DNA of 64,000 nucleotides from Leptofilum sp965223525 (GTDB taxonomy: Bacteria > Chloroflexota > Anaerolineae > Promineifilales > Promineifilaceae): assembly GCF_965223525.1 (NCBI RefSeq), contig NZ_OZ245005.1:62001-126000 (forward strand). Direction: 5' to 3'. The notes beneath the pieces were generated by a model, which searched no databases, had not been told where the DNA came from, and saw nothing but the letters and a program-made list of their open reading frames with translations. The first letter of the stretch is position 1. Every line of letters starts with the position of its first letter. This document shows positions 7,697 to 16,430 of the stretch, one piece after another. The translations under genes and the position numbers were made by a program.

Positions 7697-10231
7697 ATGC
7701 AAGCGGGTACAGCAGTAGCGTCCGACGCCATTGCGGAGTCCAACTTAACTGATTTGCAGCGTCTTTACTGGATTGGCCACCAGCTACGGCCGTCTGCCAC
7801 CCACTTCAACAATGCTTTTTCCTTCACCTTTCGCACACCCATTTGCCCAAATTTATTTACCCAGGCGTTTGCAACGGCCGTTTGCGAATATGAAGTGCTG
7901 CGGTCTGTCTTTGTGGAAGTAGCTGGTGAGGGGCAACAGCAACTCTTGCCCGAACCGCCCACCCAACTTCGGCTGGTTGATTTGTCGGAGGAGCCAGACC
8001 CGGTGGCTGCGGCACAAAGATGGCAGGCGGAGCGGGTGCAACGGCCGTTTACCCTCACTAAATGCCTTTATGACACCGCCTTGCTCAAGCTGGCAGACGA
8101 TCATTTTGTCTGGTTCCTCAACCAGCACCACCTCATCACAGACGCCACCTCATTTTTTTTGATAGCTGAGACAGTGCTGACGCATTATGAAGCGTTGGGG
8201 CAGAGCAAGCTACCATTGCCTGCTAGCAAACCAACGTTTGCGCGATATGCGGCACTGTTGCAGAGGCAGCAGCAGGGCAGTCGAGCCGAAGCCTCGCGTG
8301 CGTTTTGGCAGGCGTTAGTGGCTCAGAAACCGGAACCGCTCTGTTTTTACGGCCGTTCCCTTCATAAGAGCAGCCAAAATAATGTGCGCTGGACGCAAAA
8401 TCTAGGCGCAGACAAAACAGCCCGGCTGATCGCTGCCGCCGAGGCGGTGGATTTAGGGACGGTAACCTCTGAATTTCGCCAATTTTGCCTGACGGCGGCA
8501 CTCTTTTTTGCCCTGCTGCACCAGATGACGCGCCAAACTGAGCTGGGTTTTGTAACTACCATTCATAACCGTGCCACCCAAGTAAACAAGCAAACAGTGG
8601 GTGTGCTGATGGAATTGGTTCCGTTGCTGGTTGTCATCACTCCAGATGAAACAATCCCCTCGCTCATGCAAAAGGTGGCGGCAGCCATGAAGCCATTGCT
8701 GCTCCATTATCGCCATGGCGCTAGTCAGGCGACGGTTGATTTGGGGTTGGAGGCGATGTTTACCTTTGTGCAACGGCCGTCTCTCACCTTTGCGGGTCAG
8801 CCAGTTGCCCATGAAATTATTCATCACAACACGGGTAGCGAAGCGGTGGCACTGCACGTGCATCATCTCGCAGATGACAACAGCTACCAACTTTATCTCG
8901 ATTTGCATGAGGATATTTTTACTGAGCTTCAAATTGCCCATGCCCAACAAAGTTTGCAGGCGCTCATCTCGAGGATGCTAAGCAATCCCCAAGAAGCTAT
9001 TAGCCAATCTGCCTTGCCTTGGCCTACGGATGAAGCGGTGTTGGCAAACGGCCGTTCCCAACCCAATTTTGTTCCCCCCGCCACCTTAAGCGAAGGTGTA
9101 CTTCAGCAAATTTGGCAAGATATTCTGAATCAGGCTCCGATTGGCATTCACGATGATTTTTTCGCTCTGGGGGGCAGTTCTTGGCAAGCAATGGCCTTTT
9201 TGAGCCGATTCGAGGAAGAAACGGGGCACTATTTGCCTTTCTCCGCGCTGCTTTCTGGCCGCACAATTGCTGAACTGGCGCAGCAAATTGACCGGGCGGC
9301 ACACGCCCAAAACGTGATTCAGCTTCAGCAAGGCGATCCAACAAAACGGCCGATTTTTTTGCTGCCAGGAGCGGCGGGCAACACGCTGGCTATCCAGCGG
9401 CTGGCAGATCATTTGTCGCCGCAGCAGCCTGTGTACACTTTCGAGATGCCTACCCTGGATTCGAACCAGCTACCCGCCGCCCACGTACCGGCATTAGCCA
9501 CCTATTATTTGCAAGCGATTCAGTCGGTTCAGCCAGCAGGGCCTTACCATTTGGGCGGCTATTCGGCCGGTGGGATTTTAGCTTACGAGGTAGCACAACA
9601 GCTCCAAGCGCAGGGCGAGATTGTGGCAACATTGGCCGTTATTGACATGCCTGCGCCCAATCCGGCCTGGGCAGTTTGGTGGCAGCTTTGCCATTTTTTG
9701 GCACGGCTCATGCGCTTGTCCGCCACCCGCGAAGAGGCGATTTATCTGTTTGGGCGAGATTGCTGGAGTCGGGCAACCTATTTTTGGGTGCGTGGCTTGC
9801 GGGATTGGCTGGGGCGGTACGGCCGTCGCGCGCAACGGTTTTGGCAAATGCTCAGGCAACAGAAGTGGGCGAGCTTGCGGCGGAAACTCGCTCGCCGTCA
9901 CCCTGCGAGGACGAGTAAGCCCAATGCAGTTTTGCGCGATATGGATCCATCATCACTGGCCCACCCGCGTGCCCGTGCCCTGTTCCATTTGTATGACCGC
10001 GCCGCCCGCAGCTATTTGCCGCAACCTTACGATGGCTCGCTGTTGTTGCTGCGCTGTCCGTTGGGATACGGCCGTAAAGAAATCCGCTCACCTTACCCAG
10101 ATTACGGCTGGGAGAAATTGGCATCTTGTGTGGAAACACAGGTTATTCAGGCCAATGGCCACTTGGCACTCATGCAGGAACCTGCCGTGAGTCAAGTCGG
10201 CCAGCAAATTCAGAGAGCACTGAAGAAATGA
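7697..10231 (+). CDS. NRPS-like condensation - carrier - thioesterase protein
   Basis: 844 residues in three domains. A condensation domain (about 10-430) carries QHHLITDA near residue 142, a departure from the classical HHxxxDG because the final Gly is Ala. A peptidyl-carrier domain (about 460-535) carries GGSS with Ser494 as the phosphopantetheine site. A type I thioesterase (about 550-840) has GYSAG with Ser623 as nucleophile and a long basic insert near residues 700-740. No adenylation domain is fused, so activation must come from the separate AMP-ligase three genes on. It leads a five-gene operon. It probably joins an acyl or aminoacyl chain to an acceptor and releases it; the product is unknown. 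Confidence 0.88.
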   Translation: MQAGTAVASDAIAESNLTDLQRLYWIGHQLRPSATHFNNAFSFTFRTPICPNLFTQAFATAVCEYEVLRSVFVEVAGEGQQQLLPEPPTQLRLVDLSEEPDPVAAAQRWQAERVQRPFTLTKCLYDTALLKLADDHFVWFLNQHHLITDATSFFLIAETVLTHYEALGQSKLPLPASKPTFARYAALLQRQQQGSRAEASRAFWQALVAQKPEPLCFYGRSLHKSSQNNVRWTQNLGADKTARLIAAAEAVDLGTVTSEFRQFCLTAALFFALLHQMTRQTELGFVTTIHNRATQVNKQTVGVLMELVPLLVVITPDETIPSLMQKVAAAMKPLLLHYRHGASQATVDLGLEAMFTFVQRPSLTFAGQPVAHEIIHHNTGSEAVALHVHHLADDNSYQLYLDLHEDIFTELQIAHAQQSLQALISRMLSNPQEAISQSALPWPTDEAVLANGRSQPNFVPPATLSEGVLQQIWQDILNQAPIGIHDDFFALGGSSWQAMAFLSRFEEETGHYLPFSALLSGRTIAELAQQIDRAAHAQNVIQLQQGDPTKRPIFLLPGAAGNTLAIQRLADHLSPQQPVYTFEMPTLDSNQLPAAHVPALATYYLQAIQSVQPAGPYHLGGYSAGGILAYEVAQQLQAQGEIVATLAVIDMPAPNPAWAVWWQLCHFLARLMRLSATREEAIYLFGRDCWSRATYFWVRGLRDWLGRYGRRAQRFWQMLRQQKWASLRRKLARRHPARTSKPNAVLRDMDPSSLAHPRARALFHLYDRAARSYLPQPYDGSLLLLRCPLGYGRKEIRSPYPDYGWEKLASCVETQVIQANGHLALMQEPAVSQVGQQIQRALKK

Positions 10232-10244
10232 AACCAACCAACTT

Positions 10245-10307
10245 CCCGCAGGTTTGTCCTCGAACATCGTTGGCGGATGGAACCCTGCGGGAGGCTTATT
10301 TACAAGG
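10245..10307. repeat. Interspersed hairpin repeat, copy 2 (family A)
   Basis: CCCGCAGGTTTG at the left and AACCCTGCGGGAGG at the right, then CTTATTTACAAGG, matching the element at 1203-1262. It fills most of the 86-bp gap between the NRPS-like gene and the carrier protein gene, and its tail merges into the GGGAG ribosome-binding site of the latter. Confidence 0.8.
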
Positions 10308-10317
10308 GAGACTAACT

Positions 10318-10575
10318 ATGGATATCAAACAACAAATCCGAGAATTTATTGCCGAAAATTTTTTATTTAGCCCCGATGGCTTTGATTTAAGTGACGATGC
10401 CTCATTTTTAGACGAGGGCGTGGTGGATTCCACGGGCACGCTGGAAGTCGTGATGTTTGTGGAAGAAACGTTTGGCATTGTGGTGGGCGATGACGAGATT
10501 GAGCCAGAGAACTTTGACTCTGTTAACAAGTTGGTGGCGTACATTGCCCGCAAAAGTGAGCTGGTGGCATCCTAA
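10318..10575 (+). CDS. Stand-alone acyl/peptidyl carrier protein
   Basis: 85 residues, acidic, typical of discrete carrier proteins. The phosphopantetheine attachment site is Ser38 in EGVVDSTGTLE, followed by the helix III region DDEIEPENFDSV. GGGAG sits 8 nt before the ATG. The next gene, an AMP-ligase, begins 29 bp later and is the likely loading enzyme. This carrier plus the one fused to the condensation protein would give the two thioester-bound partners a condensation domain needs; that pairing is inference. Confidence 0.92.
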   Translation: MDIKQQIREFIAENFLFSPDGFDLSDDASFLDEGVVDSTGTLEVVMFVEETFGIVVGDDEIEPENFDSVNKLVAYIARKSELVAS

Positions 10576-10604
10576 TTTTTAGAGATTGGGGACTGGAGAA
10601 CGGG

Positions 10605-12122
10605 ATGAAATTAGTCCAATCATTTTTAGAAGAAAGTGCCGTCCGTGCACCTAATAAATTGGCACTAATTTGCGGTGAGCAGCGGCTTACCTATGCCGGC
10701 ATTGAGGCAATGGCCAATCGACTGGCGCAAGCGTTCCTAGCCAACGGCGTCCAGCGTGGGGATCGTGTGCTGCTCTTTTTGCCCAACGCTGTAGAGATGG
10801 TGGTGGGGATTTTTGCCACACTCAAGGCAAACGCTGTTTTTGTGCCCGTCAATCATTCCACCAAGCCAGACAAGCTCCGCTTTGTGGCACAGGATTGCCG
10901 AGCGGCAGCGTTGCTTACGTGGCAGCGGCAGGCGAAAACGGCCGTCTCCCTCCAAAAATCCATCCCCAGCCTACAAACCATCGTGATTGCGGGGGACGAG
11001 GCACCAGAAGGCTGTCTGACCTTTGCTGAGATTCAGGAGACGTTTGTGGCGGAACGGCCGTCTTGCCACAACATCGATCAAGATTTAGCCTGCCTCATCT
11101 ACACTTCTGGCAGCACGGGCGAGCCAAAGGGCGTGATGTCGGCGCACAGCAATGTGGTTTTTGCTGCCTCATCCATCATCAGCTATCTGCAAAATCAGCC
11201 TGACGACATTGTGCTGAACGTGCTGCCGCTCTCGTTTGATTATGGCCTTTACCAACTGCTGATGACCTTCAAATTTGGCGGTACGCTTGTTTTGGAACGC
11301 TCATTTGCCTATCCAGCCCAAATTCTCAAGCGGATTGTGGCCGAAAAAGTGACTGGTTTTCCGCTAGTGCCCACTATCGCCGCCATTTTGTTGCAGCTTG
11401 ATCTAAGCCCGTACGATTTTACTAGCTTGCGCTACCTGACGAATACGGCCGCTGCCCTTTCACCCAGCCGTATCACCGCCTTGCAAGAGAAATTTCCCCA
11501 GGCGACGCTCTACTCCATGTATGGCCTCACGGAAACGAAACGTACGCTGTACCTGCCGCCAGAGCAGTTGGCCGTTCGGTCTGGCTCGGTGGGCATTCCC
11601 ATCCCTGGCACGGAAGCGTGGGTGGAAGATGAGGCAGGCAACCGGCTTGGCCCCAATGAGATTGGCGAGCTGGTCATTCGCGGCAGCCACGTGATGCGTG
11701 GCTACTGGGAACGCCCCGAACAAAGCGCAGCCCGTTTTCGTCCCGGCGCAATCCCTGGGGAGCGGCTGTGTTACAGTGGCGATCTGTTTCGTGTAGACAG
11801 TGAAGACTTCTTCTATTTCATCGGACGCAAAGATGACATTATCAAAAGCCGAGGCGAGAAGGTTGCCCCCAAAGAGATTGAAACTGTGCTGAGTAGCTTG
11901 AGTGGGGTGGTGGAAACGGCCGTTATCGGCATCCCTGACCCCGTGCTAGGTGAAGCTATCAAAGCATTTGTGGTGCAAAAAAATGGCACACTCACAAAAA
12001 GAGACGTGTTGCGCCACTGTCGCCAACATCTTGAAGATTTTATGGTGCCGCAGCAGATTGAATTCCACGCTGAGTTGCCAAAATCGAGCAATGGCAAAAT
12101 TGTCAAAAAGGAACTGAAGTAA
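10605..12122 (+). CDS. AMP-forming acyl/amino-acid ligase (adenylation enzyme)
   Basis: 505 residues of the ANL superfamily. The P-loop-like TSGSTGEPKGVM, the adenine-contact YGLTE, the SGDL aspartate, GRKDDIIKSRGEK hinge and the C-terminal catalytic lysine in SSNGKIVKKELK are all visible. Such enzymes activate a carboxylate as the adenylate and load it onto carrier protein or CoA. Its place between a carrier protein and an amidotransferase resembles ligases that load stand-alone carriers. I cannot read the substrate: it may be an amino acid or a fatty acid. The next gene starts 2 bp after its stop, so translation is probably coupled. Confidence 0.9.
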   Translation: MKLVQSFLEESAVRAPNKLALICGEQRLTYAGIEAMANRLAQAFLANGVQRGDRVLLFLPNAVEMVVGIFATLKANAVFVPVNHSTKPDKLRFVAQDCRAAALLTWQRQAKTAVSLQKSIPSLQTIVIAGDEAPEGCLTFAEIQETFVAERPSCHNIDQDLACLIYTSGSTGEPKGVMSAHSNVVFAASSIISYLQNQPDDIVLNVLPLSFDYGLYQLLMTFKFGGTLVLERSFAYPAQILKRIVAEKVTGFPLVPTIAAILLQLDLSPYDFTSLRYLTNTAAALSPSRITALQEKFPQATLYSMYGLTETKRTLYLPPEQLAVRSGSVGIPIPGTEAWVEDEAGNRLGPNEIGELVIRGSHVMRGYWERPEQSAARFRPGAIPGERLCYSGDLFRVDSEDFFYFIGRKDDIIKSRGEKVAPKEIETVLSSLSGVVETAVIGIPDPVLGEAIKAFVVQKNGTLTKRDVLRHCRQHLEDFMVPQQIEFHAELPKSSNGKIVKKELK

Positions 12123-12124
12123 CG

Positions 12125-14134
12125 ATGTGCGGAATTGTAGGCATTCATCCCCTCGGTTTACCAGAACCGGTATGCCCTGAAACGTTGCAAAAAATGGTGG
12201 CCATATTACAGCATCGCGGCCCAGATGAGTCAGGCTTGTATCTGTTTGAGGATAATCGCAGCAGCGTAGGGCTAGGCCATGCGCGGTTGAGCATTATTGA
12301 TTTGGCAGGCGGGCAGCAGCCCCTTTGTAACGAAGATGGCTCTCTTTGGATCACGTTTAATGGTGAAATCTTCAACTACCGTGAACTGCGGGCGGAGCTG
12401 GAAGCTGACCATGATTTTGCCACGGATAGCGACACGGAAGTGATATTGCATTTGTACGAGACGTACGGTGCGGCTTGTGTGGAGCATTTGAACGGGCAAT
12501 TTGCCTTTGCCATTTGGGACGAACTGGAGCATGCGCTTTTTGTAGCGCGGGATCGGGTGGGGATACGGCCGTTCTTCTACACCACCTGCCAAAATGAGCT
12601 CATCTTCGCCTCGGAGATGAAAGCAATTATTGCCGCCATGCCGCACCCGCCAGAGCTAGATTTGCAAACTGTAGACCAGATTTTTACCTATTGGAGTCCA
12701 CTGCCACCGCGCACCATCTTTAAGGGCATCAAAACATTGCCGCCAGGTCATTTTATGGTGGCAAGGCGCGGCCAGCTAACCATCGAGCAATATTGGCAAC
12801 CCACCTTTCCCGAGGGCAAGCCAGGTTATGATCAGTCGTTGGCGGAAGCGGCGGCACAGTTGCGGCACGAACTCACCGAAGCAACCTGCCTGCGCTTGCG
12901 TGCCGATGTGCCTGTGGGTGCTTATCTCAGCGGCGGATTAGATTCATCTGCCATTGCTGCGCTGCTGTACCACGACATTGGTCAGCGGCTGGAGACCTTT
13001 TCCATCGCTTTTGCCGACAATGAATTTGACGAGAGCAGCTTTCAGCAGCAGATGGCGTCCCATTTGGGTACAAGCCATCATGTGCTTACCTGCACCCATG
13101 AAGATGTCGGTCGCGCTTTTCCCGACGTAATTTGGCACACCGAAACGCCCATTTTACGCACGTCGCCCGTGCCGCTCTTCCTGCTGTCCAATTTTGTGCA
13201 GCAGGCGGGCATCAAAGTGGTGCTAACGGGTGAGGGGGCTGATGAGTTTCTGGGCGGCTACAACATTTTCAAAGAGGCACTCATTCGTCGCTTTTGGGCG
13301 CGTGAACCGGCATCTGAGATACGGCCGCTTCTCCTCAAAAAACTGTACCGCTACGTCGCCAATCTGGATAATCCCGCTTACTTGGCGAAATTCTTCGGCC
13401 ATCGGCTCACGGAAACGGCCGAACCGGGTTACTCCCACCTGCTGCGCTGGCGCAACGGGGCGCGCCAGCGGCGACTGTTTTCAGTGGAGATGCAAACGGC
13501 CGTTGCTGCACAAAAGTCACTTCCAGATTTGCCGCTACCTGCTGCGTTTAGCCGCTGGGCACCGCTGGCACAGGCGCAATACCTGGAAATTCGCCTCTTT
13601 TTGGCAGAATATTTGCTCGCTTCGCAAGGAGACCGCATGGCGATGGCGCATTCGATCGAGGGGCGTTTTCCCTTCCTCGATCACAACGTTATCGAATTTG
13701 CCAACCAGCTACCGCCAGATTACAAGCTGAGTGGCCTGAACGAGAAGCATATTTTGAAGCAGGCCGTGCGCGACTTGCTGCCTCCACAAATTTGGCAGCG
13801 GCAGAAACGGCCGTATCGTGCCCCCATTCACCACAGCTTTTTCCCCGGTGGACGGCCGTTGGCTTGGGTGGCCGAGATGCTTTCGCCACAGAAAATTAAC
13901 GAAGTGGGCCTGTTTAACCCGCTGGCCGTGCAGGCTTTGCTAAAAAAGCGGGAACGCTTTGGCAACTTAGGCGAAGTGTCTGAGATGGCGCTGGCCGGAA
14001 TCTTGTCAACGCAGTTGGTTCATCATCACTTTGTGGCGGGTTGGGGAACGGCCGTTGCCCACACACCAGCTACCAACCAAAAAATCATCCGCCGTGGCCG
14101 CGTTGGTCACGAAGAAATGGGAGCTTTTGCATGA
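12125..14134 (+). CDS. Asparagine synthase-like glutamine amidotransferase
   Basis: 669 residues. Cys2 (MCGIVG) is the N-terminal nucleophile that frees ammonia from glutamine; RGPDESG, SIIDLAGG and FNGEIFNYREL complete the glutaminase domain. The synthetase half has the ATP pyrophosphatase loop SGGLDSS near residue 267 and GEGADEFLGGY. It resembles AsnB, but the operon suggests a specialised paralogue that amidates or cyclises a pathway intermediate, as seen in beta-lactam synthetases and in amidotransferases beside AMP-ligases. The C-terminus extends past the usual core by a short tail. It overlaps the next gene by 4 bp (ATGA). Confidence 0.92.
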   Translation: MCGIVGIHPLGLPEPVCPETLQKMVAILQHRGPDESGLYLFEDNRSSVGLGHARLSIIDLAGGQQPLCNEDGSLWITFNGEIFNYRELRAELEADHDFATDSDTEVILHLYETYGAACVEHLNGQFAFAIWDELEHALFVARDRVGIRPFFYTTCQNELIFASEMKAIIAAMPHPPELDLQTVDQIFTYWSPLPPRTIFKGIKTLPPGHFMVARRGQLTIEQYWQPTFPEGKPGYDQSLAEAAAQLRHELTEATCLRLRADVPVGAYLSGGLDSSAIAALLYHDIGQRLETFSIAFADNEFDESSFQQQMASHLGTSHHVLTCTHEDVGRAFPDVIWHTETPILRTSPVPLFLLSNFVQQAGIKVVLTGEGADEFLGGYNIFKEALIRRFWAREPASEIRPLLLKKLYRYVANLDNPAYLAKFFGHRLTETAEPGYSHLLRWRNGARQRRLFSVEMQTAVAAQKSLPDLPLPAAFSRWAPLAQAQYLEIRLFLAEYLLASQGDRMAMAHSIEGRFPFLDHNVIEFANQLPPDYKLSGLNEKHILKQAVRDLLPPQIWQRQKRPYRAPIHHSFFPGGRPLAWVAEMLSPQKINEVGLFNPLAVQALLKKRERFGNLGEVSEMALAGILSTQLVHHHFVAGWGTAVAHTPATNQKIIRRGRVGHEEMGAFA

Positions 14135-15120
14135 TTACCAAAACCAAAGAATTCCATCCCAACATTTTAGACATTGATCCTGAACAGGAAGTAGAACGCA
14201 TCGTGGCTCGACTCGATGATGATATTTTTCATGTGCTCAAGCGCAAAGGGGGCGTGTTGGGCGTGAGCGGCGGCGTTGATTCCGCCGTGGTGCTGGCGCT
14301 GGCCGTTCAGGCTATGCCCACCAACCGACTGGTAACGTTGCTGTTGCCAGAGCGAGAATCCAGCCCAGAAAGTTTACTGTTGGGGCGCGAGGTGTGCCAT
14401 CAGTTTGGCGTCACGCCGCTGGTGGAAGATATTTCCGAACCACTGTATGGCTTTGGCAGCTACCGCCGTCGGGATACGGCCGTAAACGAGATCTTCCCAG
14501 AATATGACAGCAGCTACAAGCTAAAAATCACGCTGCCCACCGATTTACTGGATAGCGACAAGCTCAATTTTTACACGCTGACGATAATAAGCCCTGAAGG
14601 TGAAGAGAAGCGTGAACGCTTACGGCCGTCGCAACTACGCCAAATAGTCGCGGCCACCAACTTTAAGCAGCGCAGCCGTGCCGCCATGCTTTACTACCAC
14701 GCTGAACTGCGCGACTTTGCCGTTATTGGCACGCCGCAAAAAAATGAGCACGACCAGGGCTTTTTTGTGAAGTATGGCGACAGCGCCATGGACGTGCAGC
14801 CAATTGTTCATCTGTACAAAACCCAAGTGTATCAACTGGCCGAATATCTGGACATTCCCAAAGCGATCCGCACCCGCCCACCCACTTCCGACACCTACAG
14901 CGCAGCCAGCACGCAGGAAGAGTTCTTCTTCCGCCTGCCGTTTGAGCTGATGGATTTAATTTGGTACGGCCTGACGCATGACATTCCAGCCGAGGTGGTA
15001 GCTTGTGAACTAGATTTGGAACCAGAGCAAGTGGATCGCGTTTACGCCGATTTGCAGCGCAAGCAACGCACCACCAACTACCTCCGCACACCACCGCTGG
15101 GCTTGTTCGACAAACTGTAA
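14131..15120 (+). CDS. NAD synthase-like ATP pyrophosphatase
   Basis: 329 residues. The PP-loop SGGVDSAVVLAL lies near residue 46, and the C-terminal half holds the NadE-like GTPQKNEHDQGFFVKYGD and HLYKTQVYQLAEYL segments with RPPTSDTYSA. No glutaminase domain is fused, so it would use free ammonia. There is an inserted stretch (about 115-160) not typical of housekeeping NadE. It starts inside the stop of the amidotransferase gene, so it is made in step with the operon. It may be a second amide-forming enzyme or simply NadE; I favour a pathway-specific role at modest confidence. Confidence 0.82.
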   Translation: MITKTKEFHPNILDIDPEQEVERIVARLDDDIFHVLKRKGGVLGVSGGVDSAVVLALAVQAMPTNRLVTLLLPERESSPESLLLGREVCHQFGVTPLVEDISEPLYGFGSYRRRDTAVNEIFPEYDSSYKLKITLPTDLLDSDKLNFYTLTIISPEGEEKRERLRPSQLRQIVAATNFKQRSRAAMLYYHAELRDFAVIGTPQKNEHDQGFFVKYGDSAMDVQPIVHLYKTQVYQLAEYLDIPKAIRTRPPTSDTYSAASTQEEFFFRLPFELMDLIWYGLTHDIPAEVVACELDLEPEQVDRVYADLQRKQRTTNYLRTPPLGLFDKL

Positions 15121-15125
15121 ATTAG

Positions 15126-15163
15126 CCACGGATTGCACGGATTATGCAGATTTTTTCTCTGTG
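15126..15163. repeat. Degenerate CACGGATT-type intergenic repeat
   Basis: The stretch repeats CACGGATTGCACGGATTATG and ends in TTTTTTCTCTGTG. It is in the gap before prmC and looks like an eroded relative of the CACAGAG/CTCTGTG element at 57378-57427. Weak evidence. Confidence 0.35.
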
Positions 15164-15188
15164 TACCGCTTTTTATGGGCAAATAATC

Positions 15189-16055
15189 ATGTTTGAATTT
15201 ATTCACCATCTGCACCAAGAATTTACTAAAGCTGGCGTTGCAAATCCGCTGCAAGAGACGCTGCGTTTGTGTGATATTTTGTCGGGCGGGGTGTTGCGAG
15301 GGTTGGACGGCCGTTCTCTCGCCCAAATCGCCCGAGAGCTTACTCTTGACGAAATTGCAATGAAACGAATGCAAGGAATTCCGCTGGAGTACATCTTGCA
15401 GCAGACAGTGTTTATGGGACGGCCGTTCACCTGCACTCCAGACACCCTCATCCCCCGTGCCGAAACGGAGCTGCTGGTACGAACCGTACTCAACCACGCC
15501 AACAAGTTGCCCATAGACCAAATTACTATTGTTGATGTGGGTACCGGCAGTGGCAATATTGCCATCTCGCTTGCACTTGAATTGCCCCAAAGCCGCGTCT
15601 TTGCCCTGGACATCAGCCCAGAAGCAACCGCCCGTGCCCAGGCGCACGTTACCCTGTACGAATTGGAAGAGCGTGTGTCGGTGTTGTGCGGGGATTTGTT
15701 TGCTCCGTTGGCGAGGACTGGCTTAGAAAATCAAGTAGATATTGTGGTGTGCAATCCGCCCTACATTCCCTCTGGTTCGCTAGAAAAAATGCCGGGAGAG
15801 ATTGTTGAACATGAACCACGGGTGGCACTGGACGCAGGGCCGTATGGCATCAACATTTTCCGGCGGCTGGTATGCGATGCGCCTGCATTTTTGCGGCCTG
15901 AGGGATTGCTGGCGTTTGAGTTTGGGGTGGGGCAAGAGGCTTTGGTACAGCGACTGTTACAAAAAAGCGGCGGCTACGGCAAAATGCAACCCGTATTGGA
16001 TCATTTGGGGAGACCGCGCGTGTTTATGGCTCAAACAAATGGCGAACACGGATAG
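15189..16055 (+). CDS. prmC: Peptide chain release factor N5-glutamine methyltransferase
   Basis: 288 residues. It methylates the Gln of the GGQ motif in RF1/RF2. The N-terminal helical domain precedes a Rossmann methyltransferase core with VDVGTGSGNIA (SAM site), ALDIS, and the diagnostic NPPYIP that binds the glutamine side chain. I use the ATG at 15189; an in-frame alternative upstream at 15144 reads through repeat-like sequence. It lies 68 bp after the biosynthetic operon and is followed by a strong terminator. No prfA is adjacent, unlike in many bacteria. Confidence 0.93.
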   Translation: MFEFIHHLHQEFTKAGVANPLQETLRLCDILSGGVLRGLDGRSLAQIARELTLDEIAMKRMQGIPLEYILQQTVFMGRPFTCTPDTLIPRAETELLVRTVLNHANKLPIDQITIVDVGTGSGNIAISLALELPQSRVFALDISPEATARAQAHVTLYELEERVSVLCGDLFAPLARTGLENQVDIVVCNPPYIPSGSLEKMPGEIVEHEPRVALDAGPYGINIFRRLVCDAPAFLRPEGLLAFEFGVGQEALVQRLLQKSGGYGKMQPVLDHLGRPRVFMAQTNGEHG

Positions 16056-16105
16056 GGAGACCGCAGATTTCTCCCTTGCATCCATGTTCTTCCCGAAAGA
16101 GGCAC

Positions 16106-16131
16106 AAAAGAGGCCGCATGCGGCCTCTTTT
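16106..16131. terminator. Bidirectional terminator, perfect 26-nt palindrome
   Basis: AAAAGAGGCCGCA pairs with TGCGGCCTCTTTT. It separates prmC (plus) from tRNA-Gly (minus) and ends in T-runs on both strands. Confidence 0.9.
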
Positions 16132-16145
16132 GCATAAAAATGTAG

Positions 16146-16216
16146 AGCGGGCACCGGGAATCGAACCCGGACTAAATGCTTGGGAAGCATTTGTGATACC
16201 GTTTCACCATGCCCGC
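16146..16216 (-). tRNA. tRNA-Gly (CCC)
   Basis: The minus strand folds into a cloverleaf with acceptor stem GCGGGCA/TGCCCGC, anticodon stem AATGC/GCATT with loop TTCCCAA, and T loop TTCGATT. The anticodon is CCC and the discriminator U. CCA is not encoded. A perfect promoter lies 12 bp upstream. Confidence 0.95.
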
Positions 16217-16228
16217 AAATGAGCGGAA

Positions 16229-16257
16229 ATTATAGTCTCGTGGCAATTAAGTGTCAA
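16229..16257 (-). promoter_or_regulatory. Sigma-70-type promoter of tRNA-Gly
   Basis: On the minus strand TTGACA (16257-16252) and TATAAT (16234-16229) are separated by the ideal 17 bp. Confidence 0.92.
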
Positions 16258-16281
16258 ATTGCGGAAACGGCCATTTTCCCC

Positions 16282-16309
16282 TTGCCCCCACTCATTTTCT
16301 GCTTATAAT
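16282..16309 (+). promoter_or_regulatory. Candidate promoter of the orphan regulator
   Basis: TTGCCC (16282-16287), 16 bp, then perfect TATAAT (16304-16309). The leader to the ATG at 16431 would be about 115 nt. The -35 match is weak. Confidence 0.55.
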
Positions 16310-16430
16310 GGCATTTCACAAATGTTAAAATTTTCTGTCAATGAGCCTGTTTATTTAAGCACCTACTTGTGATTTACATACACATCAGTGCAGCCGCAAC
16401 CATAGCAGATTAAGACGTAGAGGTAACTTT

